64,000 nucleotides of DNA, taken from contig CAKNPW010000002.1 in the NCBI GenBank assembly GCA_930990555.1, positions 1 to 64,000 on the forward strand, given 5' to 3'. Below are positions 1 through 9,424 of this stretch, in pieces. This stretch comes from an uncultured Clostridium sp. Its GTDB lineage: Bacteria > Bacillota > Clostridia > TANB77 > CAG-508. A model generated the notes under the pieces. The model ran no database searches and had not been told where the DNA came from. It saw only the letters and a program-made list of their open reading frames with translations. The stretch's first letter is position 1, and each line of letters starts with the position of its first letter. The translations under genes and the position numbers were made by a program.

Positions 1-89
1 TTGGTATTTCCTTTTTTTATTTTTACTGTGACATATCTATTGTAAACCTATATTTGAGCAGAAATATTACAATAATTTTACAAATATTA

Positions 90-491
90 CTAATTTATCT
101 TATTTTTCATATTTATCCATAATTGATTTAAATCTTGATATAATATTTTTTCTTCAACTTTTTCTACATCTATCCATAGTGTTTCTTCCTTATCTTTAGG
201 ATTAATTTTTCTAGTAACAATTCCTGTGTCTTTAGCTAAATATAAGTGAAGCTCTACGTTCTCTCCTGCAGGAGTTATATATTTTAAAATTCCTATTTCT
301 TCTTCGTTAATGATTGAACAAGTATGTCCGGTTTCTTCTTCTGTTTCTCTTACTGCACATTCTATTAATGTTTCACCTTTCTCCAAATGTCCTTTTGGGA
401 ACGCATAACTCTTATCATTTTTGTTATATACCAAACATATTTCTTTATTTTGTAAATTTATTAATACTGTTCCAGCTTTTAATGTCTTCAT
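90..491 (-). CDS. NUDIX hydrolase
   Basis: A 133-residue single-domain NUDIX protein expected to hydrolyse a nucleoside diphosphate linked to another moiety. The Nudix box runs from G34 to G55 and matches G-x5-E-x7-R-E-x-x-E-E-x-G, with the metal-binding glutamates E49, E52 and E53 present. AGGAGG lies seven bases before the ATG, fixing the start. It follows the metallophosphoesterase gene with an 18-base gap and probably shares its transcript. Family membership is secure; the substrate is not deducible. Confidence 0.9.
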   Translation of the reverse strand: MKTLKAGTVLINLQNKEICLVYNKNDKSYAFPKGHLEKGETLIECAVRETEEETGHTCSIINEEEIGILKYITPAGENVELHLYLAKDTGIVTRKINPKDKEETLWIDVEKVEEKILYQDLNQLWINMKNKIN

Positions 492-508
492 TATTTATCC
501 TCCTATAA

Positions 509-1198
509 TTAATAAATTTTTATCAATTTAAAATCTGTATAATCACAGCTGGTCATAATATATTCTATTCCGTCAATATTTTTTTCTACTACAAATTTAT
601 GTGCAGGGCCATGTAAGTGTCCATAAATGCATTTCTTTACATTATAGTCTTCCATTATTCTTACAAAATCCGAGATTTCGTCTATCTTTAATGGTGGATA
701 ATGTAAACATGCAATAATTTCTTTATCTTTTCCAAATCCATTTACACCATCTTCTAAAGATAATTTGAGTCTTTGTTTTTCCCTATTGTATATTTTTTCA
801 TCATCTTCTTGAAGTCCACTAAAATTCCATCCTCTAGTCCCACAAATTATTTTATTTTCAAATTCATAACTATTATTATATATAAAATCTATATCTGTAA
901 AACCAATACTATTTATATATTTCTTCATACTTGTTAAGGTTCCCCACCAATAATCGTGGTTACCTTTTAGTAACAATTTTTTTCCAGGTAAATTATGTAT
1001 AAATTCAAAATCTTTATATGTATCTTGAAGTTGCATTGACCAAGAGAAGTCTCCTCCTAGAATTACTAAATCTTCTTCTTTTACTTTATTTCTCCAGTCC
1101 TCTTGTATTTTGCTTTCATAGTTTTGCCAACCAAATATATCCATTGGCTTATCTGTATTAAATGATAAATGCAAGTCCGAAATTGCATAGATTGACAT
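509..1198 (-). CDS. Calcineurin-like metallophosphoesterase
   Basis: A 229-residue predicted phosphohydrolase. Metal-ligand motifs occur in the family order: D8-x-H10, GGD ending at D50, GNHD around residues 79-82, a later LHYPP histidine near residue 166 and the terminal GHLHG near residue 193. There is no signal peptide or membrane segment, so it should be cytosolic. It lies between tsaD and a NUDIX gene in a minus-strand run with gaps of about 20 bases. It resembles the stand-alone bacterial phosphoesterases of the COG1768 type; substrate unknown. Confidence 0.85.
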   Translation of the reverse strand: MSIYAISDLHLSFNTDKPMDIFGWQNYESKIQEDWRNKVKEEDLVILGGDFSWSMQLQDTYKDFEFIHNLPGKKLLLKGNHDYWWGTLTSMKKYINSIGFTDIDFIYNNSYEFENKIICGTRGWNFSGLQEDDEKIYNREKQRLKLSLEDGVNGFGKDKEIIACLHYPPLKIDEISDFVRIMEDYNVKKCIYGHLHGPAHKFVVEKNIDGIEYIMTSCDYTDFKLIKIY

Positions 1199-1219
1199 TC
1201 TTCATCCTCTTTCTAATTA

Positions 1220-2209
1220 TTATAATTTTAAATTTGGTACAGCATTTAATTTTAAATCTGAGAAATTTCCTTTTAAGTAATTATAATATCCAGCTGATGC
1301 TATCATTGCTGCATTGTCTGTACATAATTTAAGTTCTGGATAATATACTTTTATATTTTCTTTCTCTTCTAATTCTTTAAATGCTTTCCTAATATAGCTA
1401 TTTGCAGAAACACCTCCTGCTAATGCTATTTTATTTATATTAGTCTCTTTTACAGCTTTCTTTGTATTTTCTAACAAGATTTCTGCAACATCTTTTTCGA
1501 AGCTTGCTGCTAAGTCTGCTTTGTTTATATCAGGTGTTTTATGATGTAAATTTATGATTGCTGTTTTCAATCCACTAAAACTAAAATCTAAACCATCTAT
1601 ATGAACTTTAGGTAAAACTATATTGGGAGTTCCTTCTTGTGCTAGTTTATCCATTTTAGGTCCTCCTGGATATCCTAAGCCTATAACCCTTGCTATTTTA
1701 TCAAAAGCTTCTCCTACTGCATCATCTCTGGTTTTTCCCAATATTTCAAATTCTGTATAATCTTTTACTAAAACAAGTTGTGTATTTCCTCCTGATATTA
1801 GTAATGTTAAAAATGGAGGTTTTAAGTCTTTATATGTTATATAGTTTGCTGCAATATGTCCTTGGATATGATTTACACCAATAAGTGGTTTATTGGTTGC
1901 ATAACTTAATGCTTTTGCATAAGATACTCCTACTAATAACGCTCCTACTAATCCTGGTCCATATGTACATGCAATTCCATCTACATCATCGATTTTTATA
2001 TTTGCTTCTTTTAATGCTTCTTTCATTACAGGTGAAATATTTTCCACATGATTTCTAGATGCAATTTCTGGTACAACTCCACCATATAATTCATGAATAC
2101 TTATTTGTGTATTTATTACATTTGATAAAACTTCTCTACCATTTTTTACAATTGCTACAGATGTTTCATCACAACTCGATTCTATTCCCAAAATTATTAT
2201 ATCTTTCAT
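1220..2209 (-). CDS. tsaD: tRNA N6-threonylcarbamoyladenosine transferase TsaD
   Basis: TsaD (Gcp/YgjD) transfers the threonylcarbamoyl group from TC-AMP to A37 of tRNAs reading ANN codons, in complex with TsaB and TsaE. The 329 residues have the usual length. The family signature GIESSCDET starts at residue 8, the metal-binding histidines are H114 and H118 (as HIQGH) and the C-terminal DNAAM motif is present. GGAG precedes the ATG. TsaB and TsaE are not in the window. The hairpin upstream of the gene separates it from the M50 protease gene. Confidence 0.97.
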   Translation of the reverse strand: MKDIIILGIESSCDETSVAIVKNGREVLSNVINTQISIHELYGGVVPEIASRNHVENISPVMKEALKEANIKIDDVDGIACTYGPGLVGALLVGVSYAKALSYATNKPLIGVNHIQGHIAANYITYKDLKPPFLTLLISGGNTQLVLVKDYTEFEILGKTRDDAVGEAFDKIARVIGLGYPGGPKMDKLAQEGTPNIVLPKVHIDGLDFSFSGLKTAIINLHHKTPDINKADLAASFEKDVAEILLENTKKAVKETNINKIALAGGVSANSYIRKAFKELEEKENIKVYYPELKLCTDNAAMIASAGYYNYLKGNFSDLKLNAVPNLKL

Positions 2210-2303
2210 TTTTTTCTCCTTTTATCGCTTAAAAGTATACCATTTATTCAGTTATAAGTAAAGTCATTACTTCGTCTTCTCACTTTTTTTGTATGTTTGC
2301 ACT

Positions 2304-2362
2304 AAAAAAGGACTATTCTTAAAATTTCCGGTAAAACCGGGATTTTTAAGAACGTCCCCAAA
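2304..2362. repeat. Palindromic repeat doubling as terminator
   Basis: An imperfect inverted repeat of about 23-base arms around a GGT-AAA-ACC loop. The right arm contains AAGAACGTCCCC, which recurs at 10949-10960. On the minus strand the hairpin is followed by a T run, so it can terminate the M50 protease transcript before tsaD. Similar GGGACGTTCTT repeats are known from clostridial genomes. Confidence 0.6.
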
Positions 2363-2371
2363 TCCCTATTG

Positions 2372-3091
2372 CTAAAATATTGCAAATCCTATGTTTAGTA
2401 AAAAGTTTAATATAGCATTTATTATTGGTGATGTAATTCTTGATGCTATTGGTGTTAACCAAATTATTATAAAGGCTATATAAAATATATTTTCATGTTC
2501 TATAAACCATCTTCTTGCATTTATAGGTAAAAAATGTGCTAATATCTTTGAACCATCTAATGGTGGTAATGGTATTAAGTTAAATACCCCTAAACCAATA
2601 TTAACAATAATAATATCTAAGATTATTGTTGCTACAACTCCTCCAGCCATTGTCCATATACTAGGTACAAATTTTGCAAGCGCCGCAAATATTAATGCAA
2701 ATACTAGAGCTAATATAAAGTTCATAATTGGTCCTGCTGCTGATACTATAGCTTCTGCCGCACTTGTAGAAATTCTTCCTTTAAAATTTCTTGGGTTTAT
2801 TTCTACTGGTTTACCCCAACCAATATGAGCAAATATAAGCATTATAATACCTATTGGATCCAAATGTGATAATGGATTTAAGCTTAATCTACCTTGCATT
2901 TTTGGTGTTTCATCTCCAAGTTTTACTGCTGCAAAAGCATGTGCAAACTCGTGAAATGTTATCGCTATTAAAACTCCTGGTAAACTTAGTAACAATCCTA
3001 ATAAACTTACTCCACCTGTCATAATATTACTAATTACCATTATTAACAATATTATATATAAATAACTACTTCCCCCTGGAAAATAAAACAT
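2372..3091 (-). CDS. Site-2 protease family (peptidase M50) membrane protein
   Basis: A 239-residue integral membrane zinc metalloprotease. The zinc motif HEFAH (H47 to H51) lies in a hydrophobic segment, and the third ligand motif N-x-x-P-x-x-P-x-D-G is seen as NLIPLPPLDG near residue 173. About five to six membrane segments are visible. The minimal form without PDZ domains is common in Clostridia, where its substrates are mostly unknown; it could act in regulated intramembrane proteolysis. It is monocistronic by appearance, with a hairpin terminator on its 3' side. Confidence 0.88.
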   Translation of the reverse strand: MFYFPGGSSYLYIILLIMVISNIMTGGVSLLGLLLSLPGVLIAITFHEFAHAFAAVKLGDETPKMQGRLSLNPLSHLDPIGIIMLIFAHIGWGKPVEINPRNFKGRISTSAAEAIVSAAGPIMNFILALVFALIFAALAKFVPSIWTMAGGVVATIILDIIIVNIGLGVFNLIPLPPLDGSKILAHFLPINARRWFIEHENIFYIAFIIIWLTPIASRITSPIINAILNFLLNIGFAIF

Positions 3092-3303
3092 TCTTTTCTC
3101 TCCTTTGCTAATTTAATGGTTTCATTGCATTAATTTATTAAAACATTTTTCAAATTTTTAGTCTTATAAAATATATCATATATTATTTAAAATTTCAATT
3201 ATTTAATAGTACCTTTTATAAAATGGTGTTATATCTCTTAAAACAAAAATAAACCCTCCATGTTTTGTATAACATTTTGGGCTCATTTTAATTATTTTAA
3301 ATT

Positions 3304-3744
3304 TTACTTACTAATGGTTTGATTTAACATCCATAAATTTTTCATATATAAAGAAATATAATTATCCATTAAACTAGATGTTCCATACTCCTTTTGATTA
3401 TCAGCTTCTTCTTTTATCTCAGTTACTTTCTTAAGTAAAGTATTATAGTCTGTTATAATATTTTTAATAACTTCGCATCCATCTATTTTCTCATTTTTAG
3501 CTTCAACAATACAAGTATTATCAAGGTAATCTTTCATTGTTCCTAAAGGCTCACTGTTAAGCATTAAGATATGCTCTGCAACTTCATCTATTTGTTCATT
3601 TATTTCATCATAATATTCTTCTAATTTTGTATGCATTGTAAAGAAATCTTTTCCTTTAACATTCCAATGATAATTCTGAAGTTTTCTGTAAAATACATTT
3701 AAATCAGCAAGTAAACAATTTAAATTTTTAACTGAATTTTCCAT
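3304..3744 (-). CDS. dps: Dps/ferritin-like protein
   Basis: A 146-residue four-helix protein of the Dps family, which oxidises and stores iron in a dodecamer and protects DNA against peroxide. The first helix carries the ferroxidase motif NYHWNVKG (H26) with the D/E ligands on the next helix (around residues 47-58), as in canonical Dps. AGGAGG precedes the ATG. It is flanked by non-coding gaps and looks monocistronic. The C-terminal helix is somewhat shorter than in E. coli Dps and lacks a lysine-rich N-terminal tail, so DNA binding is uncertain. Confidence 0.85.
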   Translation of the reverse strand: MENSVKNLNCLLADLNVFYRKLQNYHWNVKGKDFFTMHTKLEEYYDEINEQIDEVAEHILMLNSEPLGTMKDYLDNTCIVEAKNEKIDGCEVIKNIITDYNTLLKKVTEIKEEADNQKEYGTSSLMDNYISLYMKNLWMLNQTISK

Positions 3745-3811
3745 AAATAGCCTCCTTATTCTTTTAAACTAATTTTTCCAATAAGCTAACATTTTATACA
3801 TTTTTAGGTAA

Positions 3812-3846
3812 AAAAAACTGTTTGTTCAAATACAAACAGTTTTTTC
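3812..3846 (-). terminator. lysS terminator
   Basis: A 14-base perfect stem (AAAAAACTGTTTGT and its complement) with a six-base loop and flanking T run, immediately 3' of lysS on the minus strand. Confidence 0.85.
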
Positions 3847-3877
3847 ATTTAAATTTTTATTTAGTTGTTTTATTATT

Positions 3878-5368
3878 TTAGTTTAATGGTTTCATTGTTG
3901 GGAATAATAATACATCTCTTATTGATGCAGCATCTGTTAATAACATAACAAATCTATCTACTCCTATTCCTAATCCTCCTGTAGGTGGTAAACCAATCTC
4001 TAATGCATTAATATAATCTTCGTCCATCATTCCTGCTTCGTCATCACCTGCATCTCTTGCTTCCACTTGTTTCTTAAATCTTTCATATTGGTCAATTGGA
4101 TCATTTAATTCTGAGAAAGCATTACCATATTCTCTTCCACCAATAAATATTTCAAATCTTTCTGTAAGTCTTGGATCTGCTTGTTTTCTTTTAGCAAGTG
4201 GTGAAATTTCTACTGGATAATCATATATAAATGTTGGTTGTATTAAAGTCTTTTCTACATATTCATCAAAGAATAAACTAATAACGTCTCCTCTAGTTTC
4301 TTTAGTTTTATCTGGAATTTCTATTCCTTTTTCTTTTGCTAAAGCAACTGCTTCTTCGTCTGTATTTATGTTATTAAAGTCTATTCCTGTTACTTCTTTG
4401 ATAGAATCAATCATTGTAATTCTCTTAAATTTAGGTGTTAAATCTATATCTTGTCCTTGATATGTTATTTTAGTTGTACCTAATACTCTTTTTGCAACCT
4501 CAGAGAATAATTCTTCTGTTATATCCATCATATCATTATAGTCTTGGTAAGCAGCATATAACTCTATAGAAGTAAATTCTGGATTATGTCTTATATCCAT
4601 ACCTTCATTTCTAAATATTCTACCCATTTCATATACTTTATCATACCCACCAACGATTAATCTTTTTAAGTTTAATTCTGTAGCAATTCTTAAATACATA
4701 TCTATATTTAGTGCATTATGGTGTGTTATAAATGGTTTTGCTGTTGCACCGCCAGAAATAGTATTTAACATTGGTGTGTCAACTTCTAAATATCCCTTTT
4801 CATCCAATATATTTCTTATTTCTTTTACTATTTTACTTCTAATTTCGAAAGTTTTCTTAACTTCTGGATTTACAATTAAGTCAACATATCTTTGTCTATA
4901 TCTTAAATCTGGGTCTTTTAGGCCATGGAATTTTTCTGGTAATGGTCTTAAAGATTTAGATAATAATGTTACTTCTTTTGCATGAACAGATATTTCTCCA
5001 GTTCTAGTTTTAAATACAAAACCTTTTATTCCTATAAAGTCACCAATATCATAAGTCTTAAATTCTTTATAACTTTCTTCGCCTAAATCATTTATACTTA
5101 CATAACTTTGGATTTTTTCATCACTATCTTGTATTGTACAAAAAGAAGCCTTTCCCATTATTCTTTTTGCAATTATTCTACCTGCAACTGATACATCTTT
5201 TTCTTCATATTCATCATAGTTTGCTTTAATTTGTCCTGCAGTTTCTGTTCTATCGTATTTTGTTATTGCAAAAGGATCTTTTCCCTCTTTTCTTAACTCA
5301 TCTAACTTTTCCCTTCTAATCTTCATTAATTGATTTATATCTACTTCTTCATTAACATTATGATCCAT
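3878..5368 (-). CDS. lysS: Lysyl-tRNA synthetase, class II
   Basis: A cytosolic homodimeric enzyme that charges tRNA-Lys with lysine. The 496 residues match the bacterial LysRS length: an OB-fold anticodon-binding domain at about residues 60-150, then the class II catalytic core with motif 2 ([14 protein letters not shown], near residue 255) and motif 3 ([11 protein letters not shown], near the C terminus). The RBS GGGAG lies eight bases before the ATG. The leader is too short for a T-box, and a strong terminator follows the gene. Confidence 0.98.
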   Translation of the reverse strand: MDHNVNEEVDINQLMKIRREKLDELRKEGKDPFAITKYDRTETAGQIKANYDEYEEKDVSVAGRIIAKRIMGKASFCTIQDSDEKIQSYVSINDLGEESYKEFKTYDIGDFIGIKGFVFKTRTGEISVHAKEVTLLSKSLRPLPEKFHGLKDPDLRYRQRYVDLIVNPEVKKTFEIRSKIVKEIRNILDEKGYLEVDTPMLNTISGGATAKPFITHHNALNIDMYLRIATELNLKRLIVGGYDKVYEMGRIFRNEGMDIRHNPEFTSIELYAAYQDYNDMMDITEELFSEVAKRVLGTTKITYQGQDIDLTPKFKRITMIDSIKEVTGIDFNNINTDEEAVALAKEKGIEIPDKTKETRGDVISLFFDEYVEKTLIQPTFIYDYPVEISPLAKRKQADPRLTERFEIFIGGREYGNAFSELNDPIDQYERFKKQVEARDAGDDEAGMMDEDYINALEIGLPPTGGLGIGVDRFVMLLTDAASIRDVLLFPTMKPLN

Positions 5369-5440
5369 TAAAATCTCCCTTTCCTTGTTAAAATCTTGCC
5401 CTATTATATAACAAATTTCTAATATTGTAAACCTGCAGCA

Positions 5441-6910
5441 TTATAAATCTACCACTACATAAAGAATCTCATCTATATATTTGATTTGTATTTCTTCATT
5501 GCTTGGGTTCTCAAAATACTTATCTACAATTTCTTTATCTGCATATTGCTTTTCTAATTTAATATTTTTGTCCCCATATATTCCAAACATATTACTAAAA
5601 TCTCTTGATAATAGATAATATGAATTATAAAATGTAATTTCTGAATTATATAATTCTTTTAACCTATTGCCATTTGTAGTATAATATACTGCATATTTTT
5701 TTACATTTATTCCTTGGTCTTGTAAATTTTTAGCTTCTGTTTCTATTATTTTTACAAATCTTTCATCTAGTTCATTTGCAAATTTAAATTCACTTGTTAC
5801 TTTTACAGTATTACATACACTTAATATAAAATAAAGTATTACCATAGTTGTTAATATATTTAAATATATTTTTTTGCCTTCTAGCATTTCCATACTACAT
5901 ATCATATAAATAAATAACGCTGGTATAGCTGCTCCTAATGATAATGCACATCTAAAACATAGTTCTATTGATTGTATTGGGAAAAATATAAATATAGAAA
6001 CTATGTATATATAAAACACTATTAATGCATTTATCGGCTGTGTAACGTTTTTATTCTTTATTCCATATACGAATGTTACTATTAATATTAATAAGCTAGC
6101 ACTAATAAAAATATATTTAGGAAAATATCCACAGCAATCTATAAGAAAATCATCCATCTGCATAATGTTTCTTTTCAATATGCTCATATATTTTTCTACA
6201 CTTGGAAATCTCTCTGTAAGTTCTAACTTAGTAATATATGGAACTATACTTACTATTAAAAAGCTTAGTATTGTAGAAATTATAATAGTAATTGCTGGAC
6301 TTAATATTTTCTTAAAAAACTCTTTATTAATTTTTTTGGTTTCTAATAAGCACATCAAAAATGCAGTCGCTATATATATAGTAACTGTTCCTTGATACCA
6401 TAACATTCCTAGAACAGCATATATAAATCCCATTTTTTTGTTTTTATTTATTACGGTATTTTTTAGTGATAATATATATAATAAAATACTTGTTGCAATT
6501 GCAAAAGCCTCAATAAATTGCATTGTATCTATCTGAACGAAATTGAAAATAAATGTATAACTAACTAAAAAGTATATGCATTTATTTTTTGTATTCTTCG
6601 CTTTTTTATAATGATTTATAATCATATACAACTGTAAAACTGTAATTGCAGATATAAAAATTGCAATTGCTAAATTTATAATATACCATACCTTATAGCT
6701 TGGATTTATTATTCCAACTAAACTTACAATTCCTGCAAGAAATAATCTTCCATCTCTTATATATGCATCTTTTAATGCATAATCTGTATATCCTTGCGAA
6801 ATTATTCTATATGTATCTATCGAATAATATCCATCCCAGAAAAACCAATAGCTGACAACTGCAATAATTATAGATATTACTACAATAATTACTTTCTCTT
6901 TTCTTTTCAT
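5441..6910 (-). CDS. GtrII-like membrane glucosyltransferase-domain protein
   Basis: A 489-residue polytopic membrane protein with roughly ten to twelve hydrophobic segments and a soluble C-terminal tail of about 110 residues. The N-terminal region (DGYYSIDTYRI followed by RDGRLF near residue 50) resembles the glucosyl transferase GtrII family, which moves glucose from a lipid carrier onto surface polymers. This places it in envelope glycan modification, but acceptor and donor cannot be read. It lies downstream of a surface-protein gene, separated by a structured spacer with a terminator. Confidence 0.6.
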   Translation of the reverse strand: MKRKEKVIIVVISIIIAVVSYWFFWDGYYSIDTYRIISQGYTDYALKDAYIRDGRLFLAGIVSLVGIINPSYKVWYIINLAIAIFISAITVLQLYMIINHYKKAKNTKNKCIYFLVSYTFIFNFVQIDTMQFIEAFAIATSILLYILSLKNTVINKNKKMGFIYAVLGMLWYQGTVTIYIATAFLMCLLETKKINKEFFKKILSPAITIIISTILSFLIVSIVPYITKLELTERFPSVEKYMSILKRNIMQMDDFLIDCCGYFPKYIFISASLLILIVTFVYGIKNKNVTQPINALIVFYIYIVSIFIFFPIQSIELCFRCALSLGAAIPALFIYMICSMEMLEGKKIYLNILTTMVILYFILSVCNTVKVTSEFKFANELDERFVKIIETEAKNLQDQGINVKKYAVYYTTNGNRLKELYNSEITFYNSYYLLSRDFSNMFGIYGDKNIKLEKQYADKEIVDKYFENPSNEEIQIKYIDEILYVVVDL

Positions 6911-6945
6911 TCTTCACCTCTTTAAAATATGTCTTTACTATATAC

Positions 6946-6972
6946 AAAAAGCTACCAGATGGTAGCCTTTTA
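6946..6972 (-). terminator. Intrinsic terminator before the GtrII-like gene
   Basis: GCTACC-4-GGTAGC hairpin with T run on the minus strand (A run on plus). It ends the preceding spacer about 35 bases before the GtrII-like start, so it is either the surface-protein terminator or an attenuator. Confidence 0.7.
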
Positions 6973-6974
6973 CA

Positions 6975-7080
6975 GTAGTATTATTCACATTAAATGTTTG
7001 TCCTTTTATCAGGATAAGATGGATATACTGGACTGAATTTAAGCCATTAGTACTGCTTTTCCTCTTTTTGTACATAGTTT
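6975..7080 (-). other. Structured spacer, possible leader RNA
   Basis: On the minus strand this stretch has an outer CAGTA/TACTG pairing (about 7062 with 6974), an internal TCCT/AGGA hairpin near 7010, and the terminator at 6946-6972 directly after it. The order structured region, terminator, gene is that of an attenuated leader. I do not recognise a known riboswitch class. Confidence 0.3.
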
Positions 7081-7110
7081 TCAGAATCTTTTTTATAATA
7101 TAAATAATGT

Positions 7111-8442
7111 CTATTCTAATTTTTTATCTATAAATGTCAGAATTGTAGTTTTTCCTCCGTTTACTGTAATATTCTTCACTGTTTCTGATAGTTCGTAACC
7201 CTCTGGTACAGAAATTTGCTCTAATATATATTCTCCTTCTGGAACACCATAGAACATTACCTTGCCATCAGTTCCACTATCGATTTCGCCATATGTCTTA
7301 CCATCTTTGCTTTTAAGTGCAAATCTTGCACCAATTATTGGATTATCATCATTGTCTATAGCTGTTAAATCAATTGTACCAATTGTTGTTACCGTTGACC
7401 ATTCAATTGTTGAATTTCCTTCTAAATTATCTAATTCAGTCTTTAATCTTACATAATCTTGTGTGTCTGTATCTGCTTTCTCATAAATTAAACCGACTGT
7501 TCTATCAACAGATCCCTCAAATTTTATATCAAAAGTACAATCCGCTTCTGAACTATTTATTCTAACATATACAGAATCCCCGTCAGCTAATAATGTCTTT
7601 TCATTACCATTTTCATCTGTAATCATTGCAGATGCAGGTGCATCTTCTAATGTTGCTCTAATATAATTTACTTTTGATTCGTTTACTTCTTGCATTGATA
7701 CAGTATATGGTCCTATTAAAGCATCATCACCAATATTTTTAACTATATTAATATTTGCATTATCTATATGCATTGTTGGTACATCTGTAAATGGCTCATT
7801 TTCAGCCTTTTCAACTAATTTACTTGCTGCATTAATTATTCTATTACAACTCTCTTCTTTTCCTTCTATTGGTTCTACATTTTCAACTCTAAATATTTTG
7901 GTAGCTTTATGTGATTCACCAGTTCTATTCATAACCTCCCATATAGCCATTTGAGTTGCAATATAAGCTTCGTCAATACTTACACATTCCATTTCTTCTG
8001 GAGTACGATTAGGATAACCATTTATTAATATAGCTAACCCTTGGTCTGATAAATAATTTCTAAATGTCATCAACTCACCATTTTGCTCTTCAGCACCATA
8101 ATCGATGGAATAAGCAACATCTTCCCCTAAAGATAATTCTTTATATGATACTTCTTCTTGATTATATGTATCATATGCTATAACCATTGAATCTGGAGTT
8201 TTTTCTCCTGGCATTTGTGGATCATGCTTTGTCTCTTCTGAAGATATTTCGTTAGATGATACTACATTGTTTGAAACACTTGTATTTTCTTGATTATCAT
8301 TTTTTTTCAAGAAATACATAACTAAAGCAATAATAACAATAAGTATAACTACCCATAGGACATAATTTCTTGTAGTACGAGTCCTCTTATTTATTATTTG
8401 GTTAGCATTTACTGTCTTGTTGTCTTCTTTTTTCTTTTCCAT
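7111..8442 (-). CDS. Thioester-domain-like, Cna-B-type surface protein
   Basis: A 443-residue membrane-anchored extracellular protein: a short cytosolic N terminus, one membrane helix at about residues 27-46, a Ser/Glu-rich linker, a TQXA/thioester-type domain at about 90-215 containing A-T-Q-M-A-I-W, and a C-terminal prealbumin-like Cna-B/SpaA domain at about 350-440 ending in GYELSET...FIDKK. The position where the family has the reactive Cys (AY-C-IDYG) reads AYSIDYG here, so the Cys-Gln thioester probably cannot form. There is no LPXTG sortase signal; the anchor is N-terminal. Inferred role: surface adhesion or a structural pilin-like part. Confidence 0.65.
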   Translation of the reverse strand: MEKKKEDNKTVNANQIINKRTRTTRNYVLWVVILIVIIALVMYFLKKNDNQENTSVSNNVVSSNEISSEETKHDPQMPGEKTPDSMVIAYDTYNQEEVSYKELSLGEDVAYSIDYGAEEQNGELMTFRNYLSDQGLAILINGYPNRTPEEMECVSIDEAYIATQMAIWEVMNRTGESHKATKIFRVENVEPIEGKEESCNRIINAASKLVEKAENEPFTDVPTMHIDNANINIVKNIGDDALIGPYTVSMQEVNESKVNYIRATLEDAPASAMITDENGNEKTLLADGDSVYVRINSSEADCTFDIKFEGSVDRTVGLIYEKADTDTQDYVRLKTELDNLEGNSTIEWSTVTTIGTIDLTAIDNDDNPIIGARFALKSKDGKTYGEIDSGTDGKVMFYGVPEGEYILEQISVPEGYELSETVKNITVNGGKTTILTFIDKKLE

Positions 8443-8577
8443 AATACTCTCCCCTTATTATTTATTTTTAAAACTATAGTTATTATATGATTCTTTAAAA
8501 TCAATTTCAATAAATACTAAGCATTTTCTTTAGAAATCATTTAAAATCCCAGAACAATTGTGAACTTCGTTCATACT

Positions 8578-8614
8578 AAGAAGGTGTCCTAAAATAGGAC
8601 ACCTTCTTCTTTAT
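8578..8614 (-). terminator. Strong intrinsic terminator
   Basis: A 14-base perfect stem (AAGAAGGTGTCCTA and complement) with a three-base loop, just 3' of the next minus-strand gene. It could also work in the other direction. Confidence 0.88.
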
Positions 8615-8615
8615 T

Positions 8616-9311
8616 TTACATTGAATGCTTACCTTTTCCTCTCTTTGTTTTCTTTTCTTGCTTTATTTCTTCTGCATAATTATAAAAATCATCTAATGCT
8701 TGTTGATGTCTATAATTTAAAGATGCTGTGTCTTCTTTCTTTTCTTCTATTTCATCCTTACTATTAGGAGCCTCTTCTTTCTGTTCTTCTCTTGCTTTTC
8801 GTATTTCCTCTAATTTTTTCTCATCAGCTAATTCTTCTATAGCTTTTGGCTCCTTAGATGCAGCTTCATCTTTAAGTTCTTGCATAGCTTTTGGTTCTTC
8901 TCTTTCTATTACTTGTGTGTTATCTATATATTCATCTTCATTCCATTCCTCTTCATCTTCTCTACTTCTTGAATATAGAGAGATTGCAAGTATAATACCA
9001 ACAAAACACATTAATCCTGTTGCTCCACCAATTATCTGCTCAATTGTTAATGGACCAAACATAGTATCTTCTTCTTTTAGATCGGGATAACTTAGGTATA
9101 CAGGTACACTTTCATCTTTAGTATCCTCTATAGTCTCGTTAGAAACTTGATTAGTAGCATCTTCACTAGTTTCATTTTCTATTGAATTGTTACTATCTGT
9201 ACTGCGAACACTACTACTAGCAGAATTTACCGCAAGGCAAAACGTACTTGATGAAAAAACTAATAATATTGTTACAATTACCCAAATTATTTTTTTATTT
9301 ATCTTTTGCAT
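8616..9311 (-). CDS. Signal-peptide and single-pass membrane protein, unknown function
   Basis: The start chosen is the ATG with AGGAGG seven bases upstream; the longer reading adds 23 residues with no RBS. The 231-residue product has a signal peptide (about residues 1-28), an extracellular Ser/Thr/Asn/Glu-rich stretch of about 70 residues, a membrane helix (about 90-112, GLMCFVGIILAISLY) and a highly charged Glu/Lys cytosolic tail likely to form coiled coil. No known domain is recognised. It lies between the lysozyme and the thioester-type surface protein, so an envelope role is likely. Confidence 0.6.
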   Translation of the reverse strand: MQKINKKIIWVIVTILLVFSSSTFCLAVNSASSSVRSTDSNNSIENETSEDATNQVSNETIEDTKDESVPVYLSYPDLKEEDTMFGPLTIEQIIGGATGLMCFVGIILAISLYSRSREDEEEWNEDEYIDNTQVIEREEPKAMQELKDEAASKEPKAIEELADEKKLEEIRKAREEQKEEAPNSKDEIEEKKEDTASLNYRHQQALDDFYNYAEEIKQEKKTKRGKGKHSM

Positions 9312-9424
9312 AGGACTCCTCCTTATAAAGCAGAAATTTTCTGCCTTTAGTATATAATAAACAAGTTTTTTCGTCAACAAAAGACTATTATATTATTAAA
9401 TTAACATATAACTTTTTTATACTC

